Assembly: GCA_947494695.1 (NCBI GenBank)
Contig: CANLWB010000004.1
Location: 186,001 to 250,000, forward strand
Length of the DNA stretch: 64,000 bases
Source of the DNA: an uncultured Flavobacteriaceae bacterium
GTDB taxonomy: Bacteria > Bacteroidota > Bacteroidia > Flavobacteriales > Flavobacteriaceae
Direction: 5' to 3'
Shown: positions 17,665-26,409 of the stretch, piece by piece
How the letters are laid out: the number at the start of each line of letters is the position of its first letter
Position numbering within the stretch: position 1 is the first letter of the stretch
Position numbers and translations under genes: made by a program
Notes under the pieces: generated by a model
The model's database searches: none
The model's input: only the letters and a program-made list of their open reading frames with translations
Told to the model about the DNA's origin: nothing

Positions 17665-18513
17665 TTAACTATTTCTTTTTAAAGCTAGTTCAGCCAACTG
17701 AATATCATTATTAATAAACTTACTTGGAGATATTCCCATAAATTTTTTAAACTCTTTTGTAAAAGAAGGGTGGTCGTAAAAACCGCACTCCAATGCAATT
17801 CTAGTTAATGATTCTTCTTCATTTTCATTTATAATGGTCATGATAGTATTCCATTGCAATGTTTTGTAGTATTTTTTTGGAGAGATTCCTATAACCTTTT
17901 TAAACAAACGGAAAAGATAACGTTGGTTCACCCCAACTTTCTCACAAATATCTTCTATGTTTCTTCTACCAGTAATATCTTCTTGCATCAATTCTATTAC
18001 CATATTTATAAGTGGTATTTCTGGAAGTGCAGTAGGTATTTTGGAAAGTAAGTAGTTTTCAATAACCTCTTGAATGTTTTCTATTTCTCTTGGACAATTT
18101 TCTAATTCCATTTCCAATGCTTGTGCATTTATGGTGGATAAATCGGCAGGTGGTTTATTTGTAAATTCTTTGCCTTCCTTTTTAAACAAACGATAAAAAC
18201 CTGTTGGTGTGAATTTTACAAAAATCTGCTTGACGACACCTTGGTGTACTATTGAAACATCTTCTTTTGTTATAATTCCTGCTATACAAGCTCTTTTATG
18301 AAGAAGAACAGTTTCTTGTTTATGTTCAGTCCTCATCTGGTCTCCAAAAAAAAAGGTAAACCCAATGGTATCAAGTGGAGGAAGTAGGTGAGACTGGGGT
18401 TTGATAGTTTCATTTTCTATATAGGATATACGCTTAACAAAAGGTTCTAAACATTGTTGTTTCAGTGGTAGTACTGTATATTTTAATGCGGATGTATTTA
18501 GTTTGTTGTTCAT
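17665..18513 (-). CDS. AraC-family transcriptional regulator, copy 2
   Basis: 282 residues with the same architecture as the protein at 15296-16132: N-terminal sensor domain (SHLLPPLDTIGFTFFFGDQM) and C-terminal double HTH (NIEDICEKVGVNQRYLFRLFKKVIGISPKKYYKTLQW). The HTH halves of the two are nearly identical while the sensor parts differ more, as expected for duplicated regulators that kept the same DNA site and diverged in signal. It is the first gene of the cargo block reading from the right. Confidence 0.9.
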   Translation of the reverse strand: MNNKLNTSALKYTVLPLKQQCLEPFVKRISYIENETIKPQSHLLPPLDTIGFTFFFGDQMRTEHKQETVLLHKRACIAGIITKEDVSIVHQGVVKQIFVKFTPTGFYRLFKKEGKEFTNKPPADLSTINAQALEMELENCPREIENIQEVIENYLLSKIPTALPEIPLINMVIELMQEDITGRRNIEDICEKVGVNQRYLFRLFKKVIGISPKKYYKTLQWNTIMTIINENEEESLTRIALECGFYDHPSFTKEFKKFMGISPSKFINNDIQLAELALKRNS

Positions 18514-18616
18514 AGAGGCAGTTGAAAGTTACAACCTACTTACGATTTGGTGTATATAGAATTGTATAGATTGTTTGCTTTTAGGTATATACAACAAAAA
18601 CTAGTTTTTGGATTTT

Positions 18617-18807
18617 TTAATCCTTTAAAACAACTTTCCTACTACCCTTTAACTCTTTAAGTTCAATCTGTAATTTTTCATTATCTCCAGAACAAACTTA
18701 GGAAGGACATACACAAATCGTCTTTTTTCTCCAGTTTTGATTTCATAGGGTAATTGATACTGATGAATAAGAACCTTCTAATTTTGTGGTGTGATGGTGA
18801 TGTACAT
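18617..18807 (-). pseudogene. Degraded small gene
   Basis: From ATG 18807 the frame reads MYITITPQN, then TAG, then KVLIHQYQLPYEIK and KRRFVYVLPKF. Near 18690 sense resumes in another frame as SGDNEKLQIELKELKG and ends at TAA 18617. The three pieces together make one coherent protein of about 63 residues broken by one stop and one frameshift. The family is not recognised. It lies between the AraC gene and the right 88-bp repeat. Confidence 0.4.
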
Positions 18808-18866
18808 TCGTGTTTATATTTCGTTATCCCTATTTTGCTTTTCTTGAAAAGAACATCTTTACATTC

Positions 18867-18954
18867 AAAATTTCATTGAAAAGGTTAAAAATAATTTGAA
18901 CAAACAAACGATATAAAATCAATGCAATTTTAATGATGATTTTATATCCGAAAC
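18867..18954 (+). repeat. 88-bp direct repeat, right copy
   Basis: Matches 7283-7370 in the same orientation with few mismatches (it contains the same CAAACAAACGATATAAAATC run). It closes the cargo block at its right side, upstream of the mobilisation gene. Confidence 0.85.
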
Positions 18955-19056
18955 ATCAAAACAAAACAAAAAGCCCTGCTTAAAATGAAGAGTTTTTTTG
19001 CTAAAAAAACGACACTAATTTGTATCTTTAAAGAGCTGTGAAACAGTGATTTTATG

Positions 19057-19236
19057 TATGGTTATTCAATTTTGATTTGACTTTCCAAATAACCATATCA
19101 TTCAAAATGTAAGATGGGACGGAATTTACATTCCGTAAATAAGCAACTGACTTTTTTGTCAGTTGTTCGGAGATTTTAATCGCCAAAGCGATTAAAGTTG
19201 GAGAAGCAAGAGGGTAACACGCTAAAGCGGTGTTAC
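19057..19236 (+). other. Cluster of five hairpins upstream of the mobilisation gene
   Basis: Five inverted repeats follow each other: 19057-19066/19088-19097 (TATGGTTATT), 19119-19125/19130-19136 (ACGGAAT), 19144-19151/19158-19165 (CAACTGAC), 19176-19183/19188-19195 (TTAATCGC), and 19214-19220/19230-19236 (GTAACAC). There is no open frame here. Such a series ahead of a BfmA-type gene could be an origin of transfer, a structured leader or a small RNA. The structures are seen; the role is inference. Confidence 0.6.
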
Positions 19237-19384
19237 GTTTTTCATTTTCTTCGCAAAGCCCTGTATTTATAGGGATTTCAGAAGGTTTGTGTTTTTTGAT
19301 TAAAAAAATAAATTGTCACAAATGCTTTGAAAAGCCCTGAAAACATTGAAAAATATTGTCACAATTGATAAAAATAAAGCCCAA

Positions 19385-19921
19385 ATGGATGATTTTAAAA
19401 CAGTACGATTAAAAAAGAAAACCTTAATAAGATTTAAACGTTTTTCTAGAAAAGTATCAAAATCCTATTCAGATACGATGGAACTTGTCATAGACTTTTT
19501 TGAATGGCATGGCTTTTTACCTTCAGACCGATTTGAAAAGAGTATCATACAGGAAATCGCTAAAAATAGAAAGCGTACAGAAGCATCCATAGCCATTATC
19601 AAGGATATAGAAAAAAACCAGACGAAACCAACCAATGCTATGCTGGAAGCCCTTTTTTCAGAAAGTTTAGTGCAAGAAGAACCTCTATTGGTGGAACGCA
19701 AATTTAAGGATACACCAAGAGATAAAAAACAGGTAGAAACTACCGTACCAAAAATCCGATATGAAAATTTAGAATGGAAAATGAACTCTGTAAAACAAGA
19801 TTTTAGTTACGTACTAGATAATGTCAAGGTTGTAAAAAGCAGTTTTGGTAAACCCTATTTGAGGTTGGAGCTTACTGAGGGAGAAATAGAAAAATATAAA
19901 AGGATATTGAAAAAAATATAG
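19385..19921 (+). CDS. BfmA/BtgA-type mobilisation protein
   Basis: 178 residues from ATG 19385 (MDDFKTVRLKKKTLIRFKRFSRKV); a TTG start 39 bp upstream is possible. The N-terminus is of the ribbon-helix-helix type, followed by SYSDTMELVIDFFEWHGF, a pattern of the BfmA/BtgA accessory mobilisation proteins of Bacteroidota. These bind the transfer origin and assist a relaxase. No relaxase gene follows here, so the mobilisation module is incomplete or relies on another element. Confidence 0.75.
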   Translation: MDDFKTVRLKKKTLIRFKRFSRKVSKSYSDTMELVIDFFEWHGFLPSDRFEKSIIQEIAKNRKRTEASIAIIKDIEKNQTKPTNAMLEALFSESLVQEEPLLVERKFKDTPRDKKQVETTVPKIRYENLEWKMNSVKQDFSYVLDNVKVVKSSFGKPYLRLELTEGEIEKYKRILKKI

Positions 19922-20109
19922 ATTATGTGTATCTCCACTACAAAACTTTCACTAATTGAAATGAATATTGAAAAAATTAAAAATCCGCTTGCTAATTAAC
20001 AAAGTAAATCTAAATTGTAATCAATAAGAATTTTTATTTTTCATTGAAAACTAAAAAGGAGAAACAATCTAAAATTCCGTATAGTCTTCTAAATTAGGTA
20101 GATGAAAGG

Positions 20110-21624
20110 ATGAGAATTCTATATATAAACGAGTTAGGCGACATTAAAACCAAGATGAAAATTGAACTTAATAAAATACATGACCAAATAGATTCTGAAA
20201 AAAAATTAGTTGATATTTTCAAGAAGAATTCTTTGTTAGAAATAGAATTACCATTTGACTCTATAAATGTTGCGCAAAGTAGTCTAGATATAATTCAAGA
20301 CTATCTTGGTGTTTCTTTTTTAGCTGAAAAAATTGCAAAACATTCTGAAATTATATATTCAGGAAAAGTAGAAAGAGATAAATACTATCTAGGTTTTTTA
20401 TTAAAGATAAAACCATTAAATATTAATGAATTAGCAAAATTAATTTATTATTACTCGAAATGGTATAGCCAAACCAATGAACCGACATCAGATGATTCTT
20501 TAGAACATGCCGAAGAAATAAGTGAATATGAATCAAATTTAGAAAAAACAACATTCAAATTTCCTGACTTAATTGATGATTACTACGCCAATTTAGTAAA
20601 TGCTGCTTATTACGAAATTGTAAGTAATTATTTTGAAGATGAAGAAGAGTCTTTTTTTAAAAAAGAATATAAAAAGTATCCTGAAAGAAAATATGGGTTT
20701 TGGAAAAGTGCTTCGTCAAATAATGTAAATTCAGAATATTTTGTGTCAACTGACTCATGGATTATTCCTTCTAATAGTAATATTGAAAGAATATTAGAAT
20801 TATACTCAGGAATAGAACAGTCATTAGAATTTGAACATGCAGAAATTCATAAATATGAAGATAAAAATGTTATCATCAACAAATCAAATGCAGTTTGGTT
20901 TTCAAAAGATAATGAATTAAACAGAGCTAAAAACTGCTCATCAAATGTTTTAACTCGCTATATAGAAAAATCAAAAAAAATCAAAACGGAGTTTTTTTTA
21001 TCTCAATATGGAGATGTTCTGTTAATCAAAGAGTCATCCTTTTATTACGTATTTTTTCTTTATAACGTAAAACTAAACTTCAATGAATTAAACAGTATAA
21101 GAAATAGTCTTAGTCCTATTTATGAAAATATTAAAGAACTAATAGGTCTATCCGAAAATATAAATCTGGACTGGAGTCAATTTGATGATGAGTCTTTCGA
21201 ACAACTCTGTTATGATATAATCTATTATCATCCAAAATTTGATAACTCAACAATACGTAAGATGGGGAAATCAAGGTCTCGTGACGGTGGAAGAGATATT
21301 ACAATTTGGACAAAAGCGACTCCTGGACACGAACCTAAGTTATTTATTTTTCAGTGTAAGTTTTATAAACCAAATTCTTCTCTATCGGCATCCAAAATTG
21401 GTGATGCTGGTAATACAATCATGCAGTATGGAGCAAAAGGATATGGAGTTTTTACAACTGGTATAATAGACGCCACACTTTATGATATGCTAGATGGATT
21501 TTCTAATAATTATGGGATTTCTACTCGAGAGAACTGGTCTATTTTTGAATTAGAAAGATTTATAAGTCAAAATAAAAGTATTATAGAACGTCATTTTAAA
21601 ACAAAAACTAACACCAATAAATAG
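20110..21624 (+). CDS. Restriction endonuclease-like protein with C-terminal Mrr-type nuclease domain
   Basis: 504 residues. The first 350 residues are helical and unrecognised. The C-terminal domain begins WSQFDDESFEQLCYDII and has the PD-(D/E)xK residues GGRDITIW (Asp near 396) and FQCKFY (Gln 415, Lys 417), followed by KIGDAGNTIMQYGAKGYGVFTTG, the standard Mrr_cat order. Such proteins cut modified or foreign DNA. It ends 151 bp before the controller/methyltransferase operon and has its own start region, so it could be a type IV enzyme or the nuclease partner of that methyltransferase. Confidence 0.8.
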   Translation: MRILYINELGDIKTKMKIELNKIHDQIDSEKKLVDIFKKNSLLEIELPFDSINVAQSSLDIIQDYLGVSFLAEKIAKHSEIIYSGKVERDKYYLGFLLKIKPLNINELAKLIYYYSKWYSQTNEPTSDDSLEHAEEISEYESNLEKTTFKFPDLIDDYYANLVNAAYYEIVSNYFEDEEESFFKKEYKKYPERKYGFWKSASSNNVNSEYFVSTDSWIIPSNSNIERILELYSGIEQSLEFEHAEIHKYEDKNVIINKSNAVWFSKDNELNRAKNCSSNVLTRYIEKSKKIKTEFFLSQYGDVLLIKESSFYYVFFLYNVKLNFNELNSIRNSLSPIYENIKELIGLSENINLDWSQFDDESFEQLCYDIIYYHPKFDNSTIRKMGKSRSRDGGRDITIWTKATPGHEPKLFIFQCKFYKPNSSLSASKIGDAGNTIMQYGAKGYGVFTTGIIDATLYDMLDGFSNNYGISTRENWSIFELERFISQNKSIIERHFKTKTNTNK

Positions 21625-21750
21625 CTGTATTAGTACAGGTTTCTGTGTTCAGTGCTTTAAAATGAAAATATTAAATAAAAAAGTCTTCACTTTTCCGCAA
21701 TCATTCTAAAAATATTACTCAAATTGTAAATATTATTTTAAATAAGTTAA

Positions 21751-21758
21751 TATATTTG
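21751..21758 (+). promoter_or_regulatory. -7 box of the controller/methyltransferase operon
   Basis: TATATTTG fits TAnnTTTG. The nearest upstream TTG (21724-21726) is 24 bp away, a little long. It would start a transcript about 12 nt before the TTG start codon of the controller gene and so supports that start. Confidence 0.5.
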
Positions 21759-21775
21759 CGTAAAACACAAATTAA

Positions 21776-21994
21776 TTGTCAAAAGTGGAGATTAATAGGA
21801 TAAAGGTTGCTCTTGCCGAAACCAGAAGAAAAAACAAATGGTTAGCGGAAAAAATTGGTAAAGATGAGTCCACTATTTCTCAATGGTGTACAAATGCTCG
21901 TCAACCTTCTTTAGAGAACTTACTAAGAATTGCAAATGCTCTTGAAGTAGATATTAAAGATTTACTTTATTCAACCAACAAAGCAGATAATTAG
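21776..21994 (+). CDS. XRE-type HTH controller protein
   Basis: 72 residues, almost wholly a Cro/C1-type HTH: IKVALAETRRKNKWLAEKIGKDESTISQWCTNARQPSLENLLRIANALEVDIKDLL. The start is TTG 21776 (no ATG is available in frame; GTG 21785 is the alternative). Its stop lies 1 bp before the methyltransferase ATG. Small HTH proteins placed like this are controller (C) proteins that delay nuclease expression until methylation is complete; that role is inferred from position. Confidence 0.88.
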   Translation: MSKVEINRIKVALAETRRKNKWLAEKIGKDESTISQWCTNARQPSLENLLRIANALEVDIKDLLYSTNKADN

Positions 21995-21995
21995 T

Positions 21996-23222
21996 ATGAG
22001 TGAAAAGAAAACATATATAGACCTCTTCGCTGGTTGTGGCGGACTTTCACTGGGGCTTTATAATTCTGGTTTATGGAAGGGACTTTTTGCGGTAGAAAAA
22101 AGTCCTGATGCATTTCAAACTTTTAACCATAACTTGATTGAAAATAACAATCATTTTGATTGGCCAAATTGGTTGCCTAAATCCAATCATGATATTAATG
22201 CTATAATCAAGGACTACCATAATGAATTAAAATCATTGAGAGGTAAAATTGATATGGTAGCTGGAGGACCTCCTTGTCAGGGATTTTCAACTGCTGGCAA
22301 AAGAATTGAAAATGATTCGAGAAATAAATTAATCAAATCTTACATTAAGTTTATTCGCCAAGTACAACCAAAGGTTATCTTTTTTGAAAACGTAAAAGGA
22401 TTTACTCAAAAGTTTGATAAAAATAAAATTCAAGGAAAAGTGTATTCTGAATACGTGAAAAGTGCATTAGAATATACTCCAAAAGGAAAAGACTATTTAG
22501 GTTATAAAGTTGAAGGCAGACTTGTCGATTTTTCAGAATATGGCGTTCCTCAAAAAAGAACTCGTTTCATTTTAGTTGGAATTAGGAAAGACATAATTAA
22601 CAAAACAAAACCGACAGACTTTTTTGATTTATTAAAAAGTGAAAGAGAAAAATTTCTTGTAAATAAAGGAATAGGTCTAACAAATAGTTTGGAAGACGCA
22701 ATATCTGATTTGTTGAGAATTAATGAAGCGACATCACCTGATACAGCTTCATTTAAGGCTGGTTTATATAATAAACCAAAATCAGAATATCAAAAGTTGC
22801 TAAAGGGAAACTACTCGGAGAAAATCCCTGATAGCCACAGATTTGCAAAACACAATCCTTCTACAATAAAAAAATTCAAATATATATTGGAGAATGCGGA
22901 TAAAAACAAAACGCTATCAGACGATATTAAAGAAAAGTTTAACCTTAAAAAGAGAACTATAATTCCTTTGTCTGGAAGTACTCCCACTTCAACGATTACT
23001 ACTTTACCCGATGATTACATACATTATTGTGAGCCTAGAATCTTTACTGTACGGGAATATGCCAGAATTCAATCTTTTAATGACTGGTACGAATTCAAAG
23101 GTAAATATACCACTGGTGGAAAAAGAAGAACCCAAGAAGTCCCTAGGTACTCTCAAATTGGAAATGCTATTCCACCCCTATTTGGTGAACAAGCAGGACT
23201 TGTTTTAAACTCTATATTATAA
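21996..23222 (+). CDS. DNA (cytosine-5)-methyltransferase
   Basis: 408 residues with all main m5C motifs in order: I YIDLFAGCGGLSLGL, IV GGPPCQGFSTAGKR (catalytic Cys 94), VI FFENVKGF, VIII YGVPQKRTRFILVG, IX TVREYARIQSF and X YSQIGNAIPPLFG. It methylates the C5 of cytosine in an unknown site, set by the region between VIII and IX. Its TAA overlaps the start of the next gene by 1 bp, so methylation and the GHKL protein are made together. Confidence 0.96.
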   Translation: MSEKKTYIDLFAGCGGLSLGLYNSGLWKGLFAVEKSPDAFQTFNHNLIENNNHFDWPNWLPKSNHDINAIIKDYHNELKSLRGKIDMVAGGPPCQGFSTAGKRIENDSRNKLIKSYIKFIRQVQPKVIFFENVKGFTQKFDKNKIQGKVYSEYVKSALEYTPKGKDYLGYKVEGRLVDFSEYGVPQKRTRFILVGIRKDIINKTKPTDFFDLLKSEREKFLVNKGIGLTNSLEDAISDLLRINEATSPDTASFKAGLYNKPKSEYQKLLKGNYSEKIPDSHRFAKHNPSTIKKFKYILENADKNKTLSDDIKEKFNLKKRTIIPLSGSTPTSTITTLPDDYIHYCEPRIFTVREYARIQSFNDWYEFKGKYTTGGKRRTQEVPRYSQIGNAIPPLFGEQAGLVLNSIL

Positions 23223-25684
23223 TGAGCAAAGTAAGGTTTAGAACAAATATCCTCTTAAAAAGTATAATTGGAAAGGACTTAATAACCGATGATAACATTG
23301 CTGTATTAGAATTAGTTAAAAATTCTTTTGATGCGGGTTCAAATGGATGCAATATTATTTTTAGGGAGGTTATAACTGACCAGTCTGTAAAAGACTATAA
23401 AAAATCAAATGATTCCAAAATAATTATTCGCGACACAGGTTCTGGAATGTCGGAATATGACCTTATAAATAAGTGGTTAAATATTGCATATTCTGAAAAG
23501 AAATCTAAGAAAGCAGAATATAATAGACAGTTAGCAGGTAATAAAGGTGTTGGTAGATTTTCCTGTGATAGATTAGGCAAATCATTGGTTATCTATACCA
23601 GAAAAATTAATAAGCCTTCATTAAAACTTTCAATCGATTGGACTGAATTTGAGAAAGTCGATGATATAGAAAAAAATATACAAGATGTAGATTTTGAATT
23701 GAATGAGATTTCAATTGAACAATATGTTAAAGAGACCCAACTGGAAAAATTTACTGCTGGAACAACTTTGTTCATTAGTAATTTAAGAGAAGTATGGGAT
23801 TTGCAAAAAATTCAATCGCTCAAAAGACAGCTTGAACGTTTTATCAACCCTAACCAAAACTTTGAAGCAGAGTCTTTTGACGTATCAATTGAAGCCAATG
23901 AATTTAAAAAGGTAGAATTAAATCTTCCTGAAAGTGAAAAAATTAATGGGGTTGTTAAAAATAGAATATTTAATAAACTAGATTTTAAAGCCACTTACAT
24001 AAAGTCTAATGTTTCAGATGATGGAAAAACCATCACTACTACCTTACGTGATAGAGGAAAAGAGATATTTACTCTTGTTGAACACAATCCGTATAATCTT
24101 TTAAAAAATATTGAGATAAATATATATTATTTAAATCCATATTCTAAGGCATATTTCAAAAGACAAACTGGAATTAGGTCTGTAGACTTTGGCTCAATTT
24201 TCTTGTTCATCAATGGATTTAGAATACCACCTTATGGTGACCAAGGAAATGATTGGCTAGGTATGGAATTAAGAAAAGGCCAAGGTTATAATAGATTTTT
24301 AGGAACACGAGAAGTCATTGGTCGAATTGAAATTAATGGTGTTACATTCAATGACGATGACGATGATTTCTTTATTATATCAAATCGTTCGGGAGTTGAT
24401 AATAATAAGCATTTTGAACAGCTTACAAAAAATGACTCACCATATGGTTACTATTTTAAAACCTTCAGAAGACTTGAGAGATTTGTAGTGGAAGGATTAA
24501 AATGGGATAGTTCTAACCTTAAGGATACGGCAATAGAAAAAAAAGTTCTAGATGATAAGAACTGGAATGAATCTAAAGAGGAGTATAGAGAAGATAGTTT
24601 AACTAGAAATAAACGTGTAATTTCTATTATTGAAAAGATAATAAATAGTAAAAGTGAAGAAATAATCACTTTATCTATAAACAAGCAATTAGTAACTGGG
24701 TTAGCTGAAGAACAAGCTCAAAAAGCTAAAGATGAAATAGACTCAATTGTGGGGCAATTAAATAATAAAGCCCTTTCTTCTGAACAAATTTCCCAACTAC
24801 TAAATGAGCTTAGTATTTCTGAGAATGAAATCAAAAATTTTCCTGTTCAAGAAAATCAAATTTTAACCCTAAAGAATGAGCAAGAAAAATTAAAATTAGA
24901 ACTTCAAAAGAAATTTGAAGAAACTAAAGAACTTGAAGAGGAAGCAAAGAAGCTTCAAGAAGAATTAGAGCTAGAGAAAGAAAAGAATACCTATTTAAAA
25001 ACTTCATCAAGAACACTTACTGAAGACGCAAAAGGCTTAGTACATAACATAAAAATTACTTCAAAAAAAATAAGTAGTAGTGTAGACAATCTTTACGACA
25101 AGATATTAAACGATAGTTACACTAAGAATTCCCTGCTAAAATCTTTAGGAGCAATAAAATTCCAATCTGAAAAAGCTAATAAGATTAGTAAGATTATAAC
25201 TCGTTCTAATTTCAAATCTGATAGAAATGCACAAATAGCTGATGTTGTACTTTATATAAAACAGTATATAGAAATATATTCAGATATCTACCCTAGGAAT
25301 GAGCTTGAATTCAGAGTTGTTGCTGACGATGCATCTTTGGTGAAAAAATTTAGCGTACTAGATATGTCAGTTGTACTTGATGATTTAATATCAAATTCAG
25401 AAAAAGCGGGAGCAAGTTTAATCGAAATTGAAATGACTAACCCTTCAGATAAAGAATTGAAAATTTTATTTTCTGATGACGGACAAGGCGTCGTAGATAA
25501 TTTTCTGAAAGATGAAAAATCAAAAGATAAAATATTCGAATTGGGTATTACAACAACACAAGGAGGTTCTGGAATTGGTTTAAATTCGGTTAGACAAGGT
25601 TTGAAATCTATGAATGGTACGATTAAGCTTCTTGGCAATAAAATAGAGCTTAAAGGTGCTTGTTTCGAAATTATAATTAAATGA
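23222..25684 (+). CDS. Dual-ATPase protein: MORC/MutL/Hsp90-like GHKL plus histidine-kinase core
   Basis: 820 residues, soluble. The N-terminal GHKL ATPase has N box VLELVKNSFDAGS (Glu 30, Asn 34, Asp 37), G1 IRDTGSGM (71-76) and G2 AGNKGVGRFS (105-114), close to the MutL/MORC/Hsp90 pattern. A region to about residue 430 follows, then a long coiled coil (about 520-600). After that comes a complete histidine-kinase core: a phosphoacceptor-like LVHNIKITSKKISSS (His 608), N box VLDDLISNSEKAGAS (Asn 725), G1 FSDDGQGV (752-754) and F/G2 IFELGITTTQGGSGIGL (about 771-787). It overlaps the methyltransferase by 1 bp and the receiver gene by 4 bp. Having both ATPases in one chain is unusual. GHKL proteins of the MORC lineage are known beside R-M genes; phosphotransfer here is inferred. 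Confidence 0.88.
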   Translation: MSKVRFRTNILLKSIIGKDLITDDNIAVLELVKNSFDAGSNGCNIIFREVITDQSVKDYKKSNDSKIIIRDTGSGMSEYDLINKWLNIAYSEKKSKKAEYNRQLAGNKGVGRFSCDRLGKSLVIYTRKINKPSLKLSIDWTEFEKVDDIEKNIQDVDFELNEISIEQYVKETQLEKFTAGTTLFISNLREVWDLQKIQSLKRQLERFINPNQNFEAESFDVSIEANEFKKVELNLPESEKINGVVKNRIFNKLDFKATYIKSNVSDDGKTITTTLRDRGKEIFTLVEHNPYNLLKNIEINIYYLNPYSKAYFKRQTGIRSVDFGSIFLFINGFRIPPYGDQGNDWLGMELRKGQGYNRFLGTREVIGRIEINGVTFNDDDDDFFIISNRSGVDNNKHFEQLTKNDSPYGYYFKTFRRLERFVVEGLKWDSSNLKDTAIEKKVLDDKNWNESKEEYREDSLTRNKRVISIIEKIINSKSEEIITLSINKQLVTGLAEEQAQKAKDEIDSIVGQLNNKALSSEQISQLLNELSISENEIKNFPVQENQILTLKNEQEKLKLELQKKFEETKELEEEAKKLQEELELEKEKNTYLKTSSRTLTEDAKGLVHNIKITSKKISSSVDNLYDKILNDSYTKNSLLKSLGAIKFQSEKANKISKIITRSNFKSDRNAQIADVVLYIKQYIEIYSDIYPRNELEFRVVADDASLVKKFSVLDMSVVLDDLISNSEKAGASLIEIEMTNPSDKELKILFSDDGQGVVDNFLKDEKSKDKIFELGITTTQGGSGIGLNSVRQGLKSMNGTIKLLGNKIELKGACFEIIIK

Positions 25685-26406
25685 TAAAAAGAACTTGTTT
25701 AATAGTCGATAATGAAGACCAGACAGAAGAAATAGAAAAACTGGTAAGAGATGCTCGAAATCAAGGAATAGATTTGGATTGTCAGCAATTTGAAGTAGGT
25801 AATACGTCTTACTTGGAAGTATTATCTTCAGGAAAAATTGACCTTGCTAAGGTTGAGTTCGAAGTTAAAAGAAGATATAAGAATATAGTTTTTGACATTA
25901 TAGCTTTTGATTATGAATTAGATGATGAGGAGATAAACGGAGTAGAGCTTTTAAGAAATTTCAACAAAAAAAGAATTTTCAAATATTCACCAAAATTAGT
26001 TTACTCTGGAGTCCTTGACAATGTTCTTAAGGATATTATAGAGCCCAGCTTAGATATACTAAAGTTGAAGAATAAACCTGATAAAGCAATCATTAAACAG
26101 GAAGGGTTAGTCAAAATTAAATCTCTTATAAGACATCGAGTTTTTGAATACTTAGATAGAGATAATAGAGATGCTATTATTATTAAATTTTTGAAAGAAG
26201 AGATTCAATCAACAGAGTTAATAGTGACACAGGCGTTAAGGATGTATCCAGAATTCAAATTTGAAAACAATTTTGTAAATGATAATTTCCAAGGTAAAAC
26301 TTTTGCTGAAGTAGCTGATTTGCTAGATAATGATGATAAGCTTGGAAGCGAATTTAAAAGAGAAATTATTCAACAAGTGGTCTCTTACCTAACTGAGAAA
26401 ATATAG
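25681..26406 (+). CDS. Receiver-like protein with an unknown C-terminal domain
   Basis: 241 residues. The N-terminal 120 resemble a receiver domain: TCLIVDNEDQ (Asp/Asn/Glu/Asp 10-13), a central strand IIAFDYELDDEEINGVELL (phosphoacceptor candidate Asp 77) and KLVYSG (Ser 109). The strand-helix spacing is stretched and the conserved Lys is not obvious, so it is a divergent receiver. The last 120 residues are helical with no DNA-binding motif that I recognise. It overlaps the kinase-like gene by 4 bp (ATGA) and is followed by the caspase-like gene after 3 bp. Likely the phosphorelay partner of the preceding protein. Confidence 0.75.
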   Translation: MIKRTCLIVDNEDQTEEIEKLVRDARNQGIDLDCQQFEVGNTSYLEVLSSGKIDLAKVEFEVKRRYKNIVFDIIAFDYELDDEEINGVELLRNFNKKRIFKYSPKLVYSGVLDNVLKDIIEPSLDILKLKNKPDKAIIKQEGLVKIKSLIRHRVFEYLDRDNRDAIIIKFLKEEIQSTELIVTQALRMYPEFKFENNFVNDNFQGKTFAEVADLLDNDDKLGSEFKREIIQQVVSYLTEKI

Positions 26407-26409
26407 TGT

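Noticed and set aside
19057-19236. CRISPR array
   Set aside because: The repeats are inverted, of different sequence and unevenly spaced; no direct repeats with spacers occur here or elsewhere in the window.
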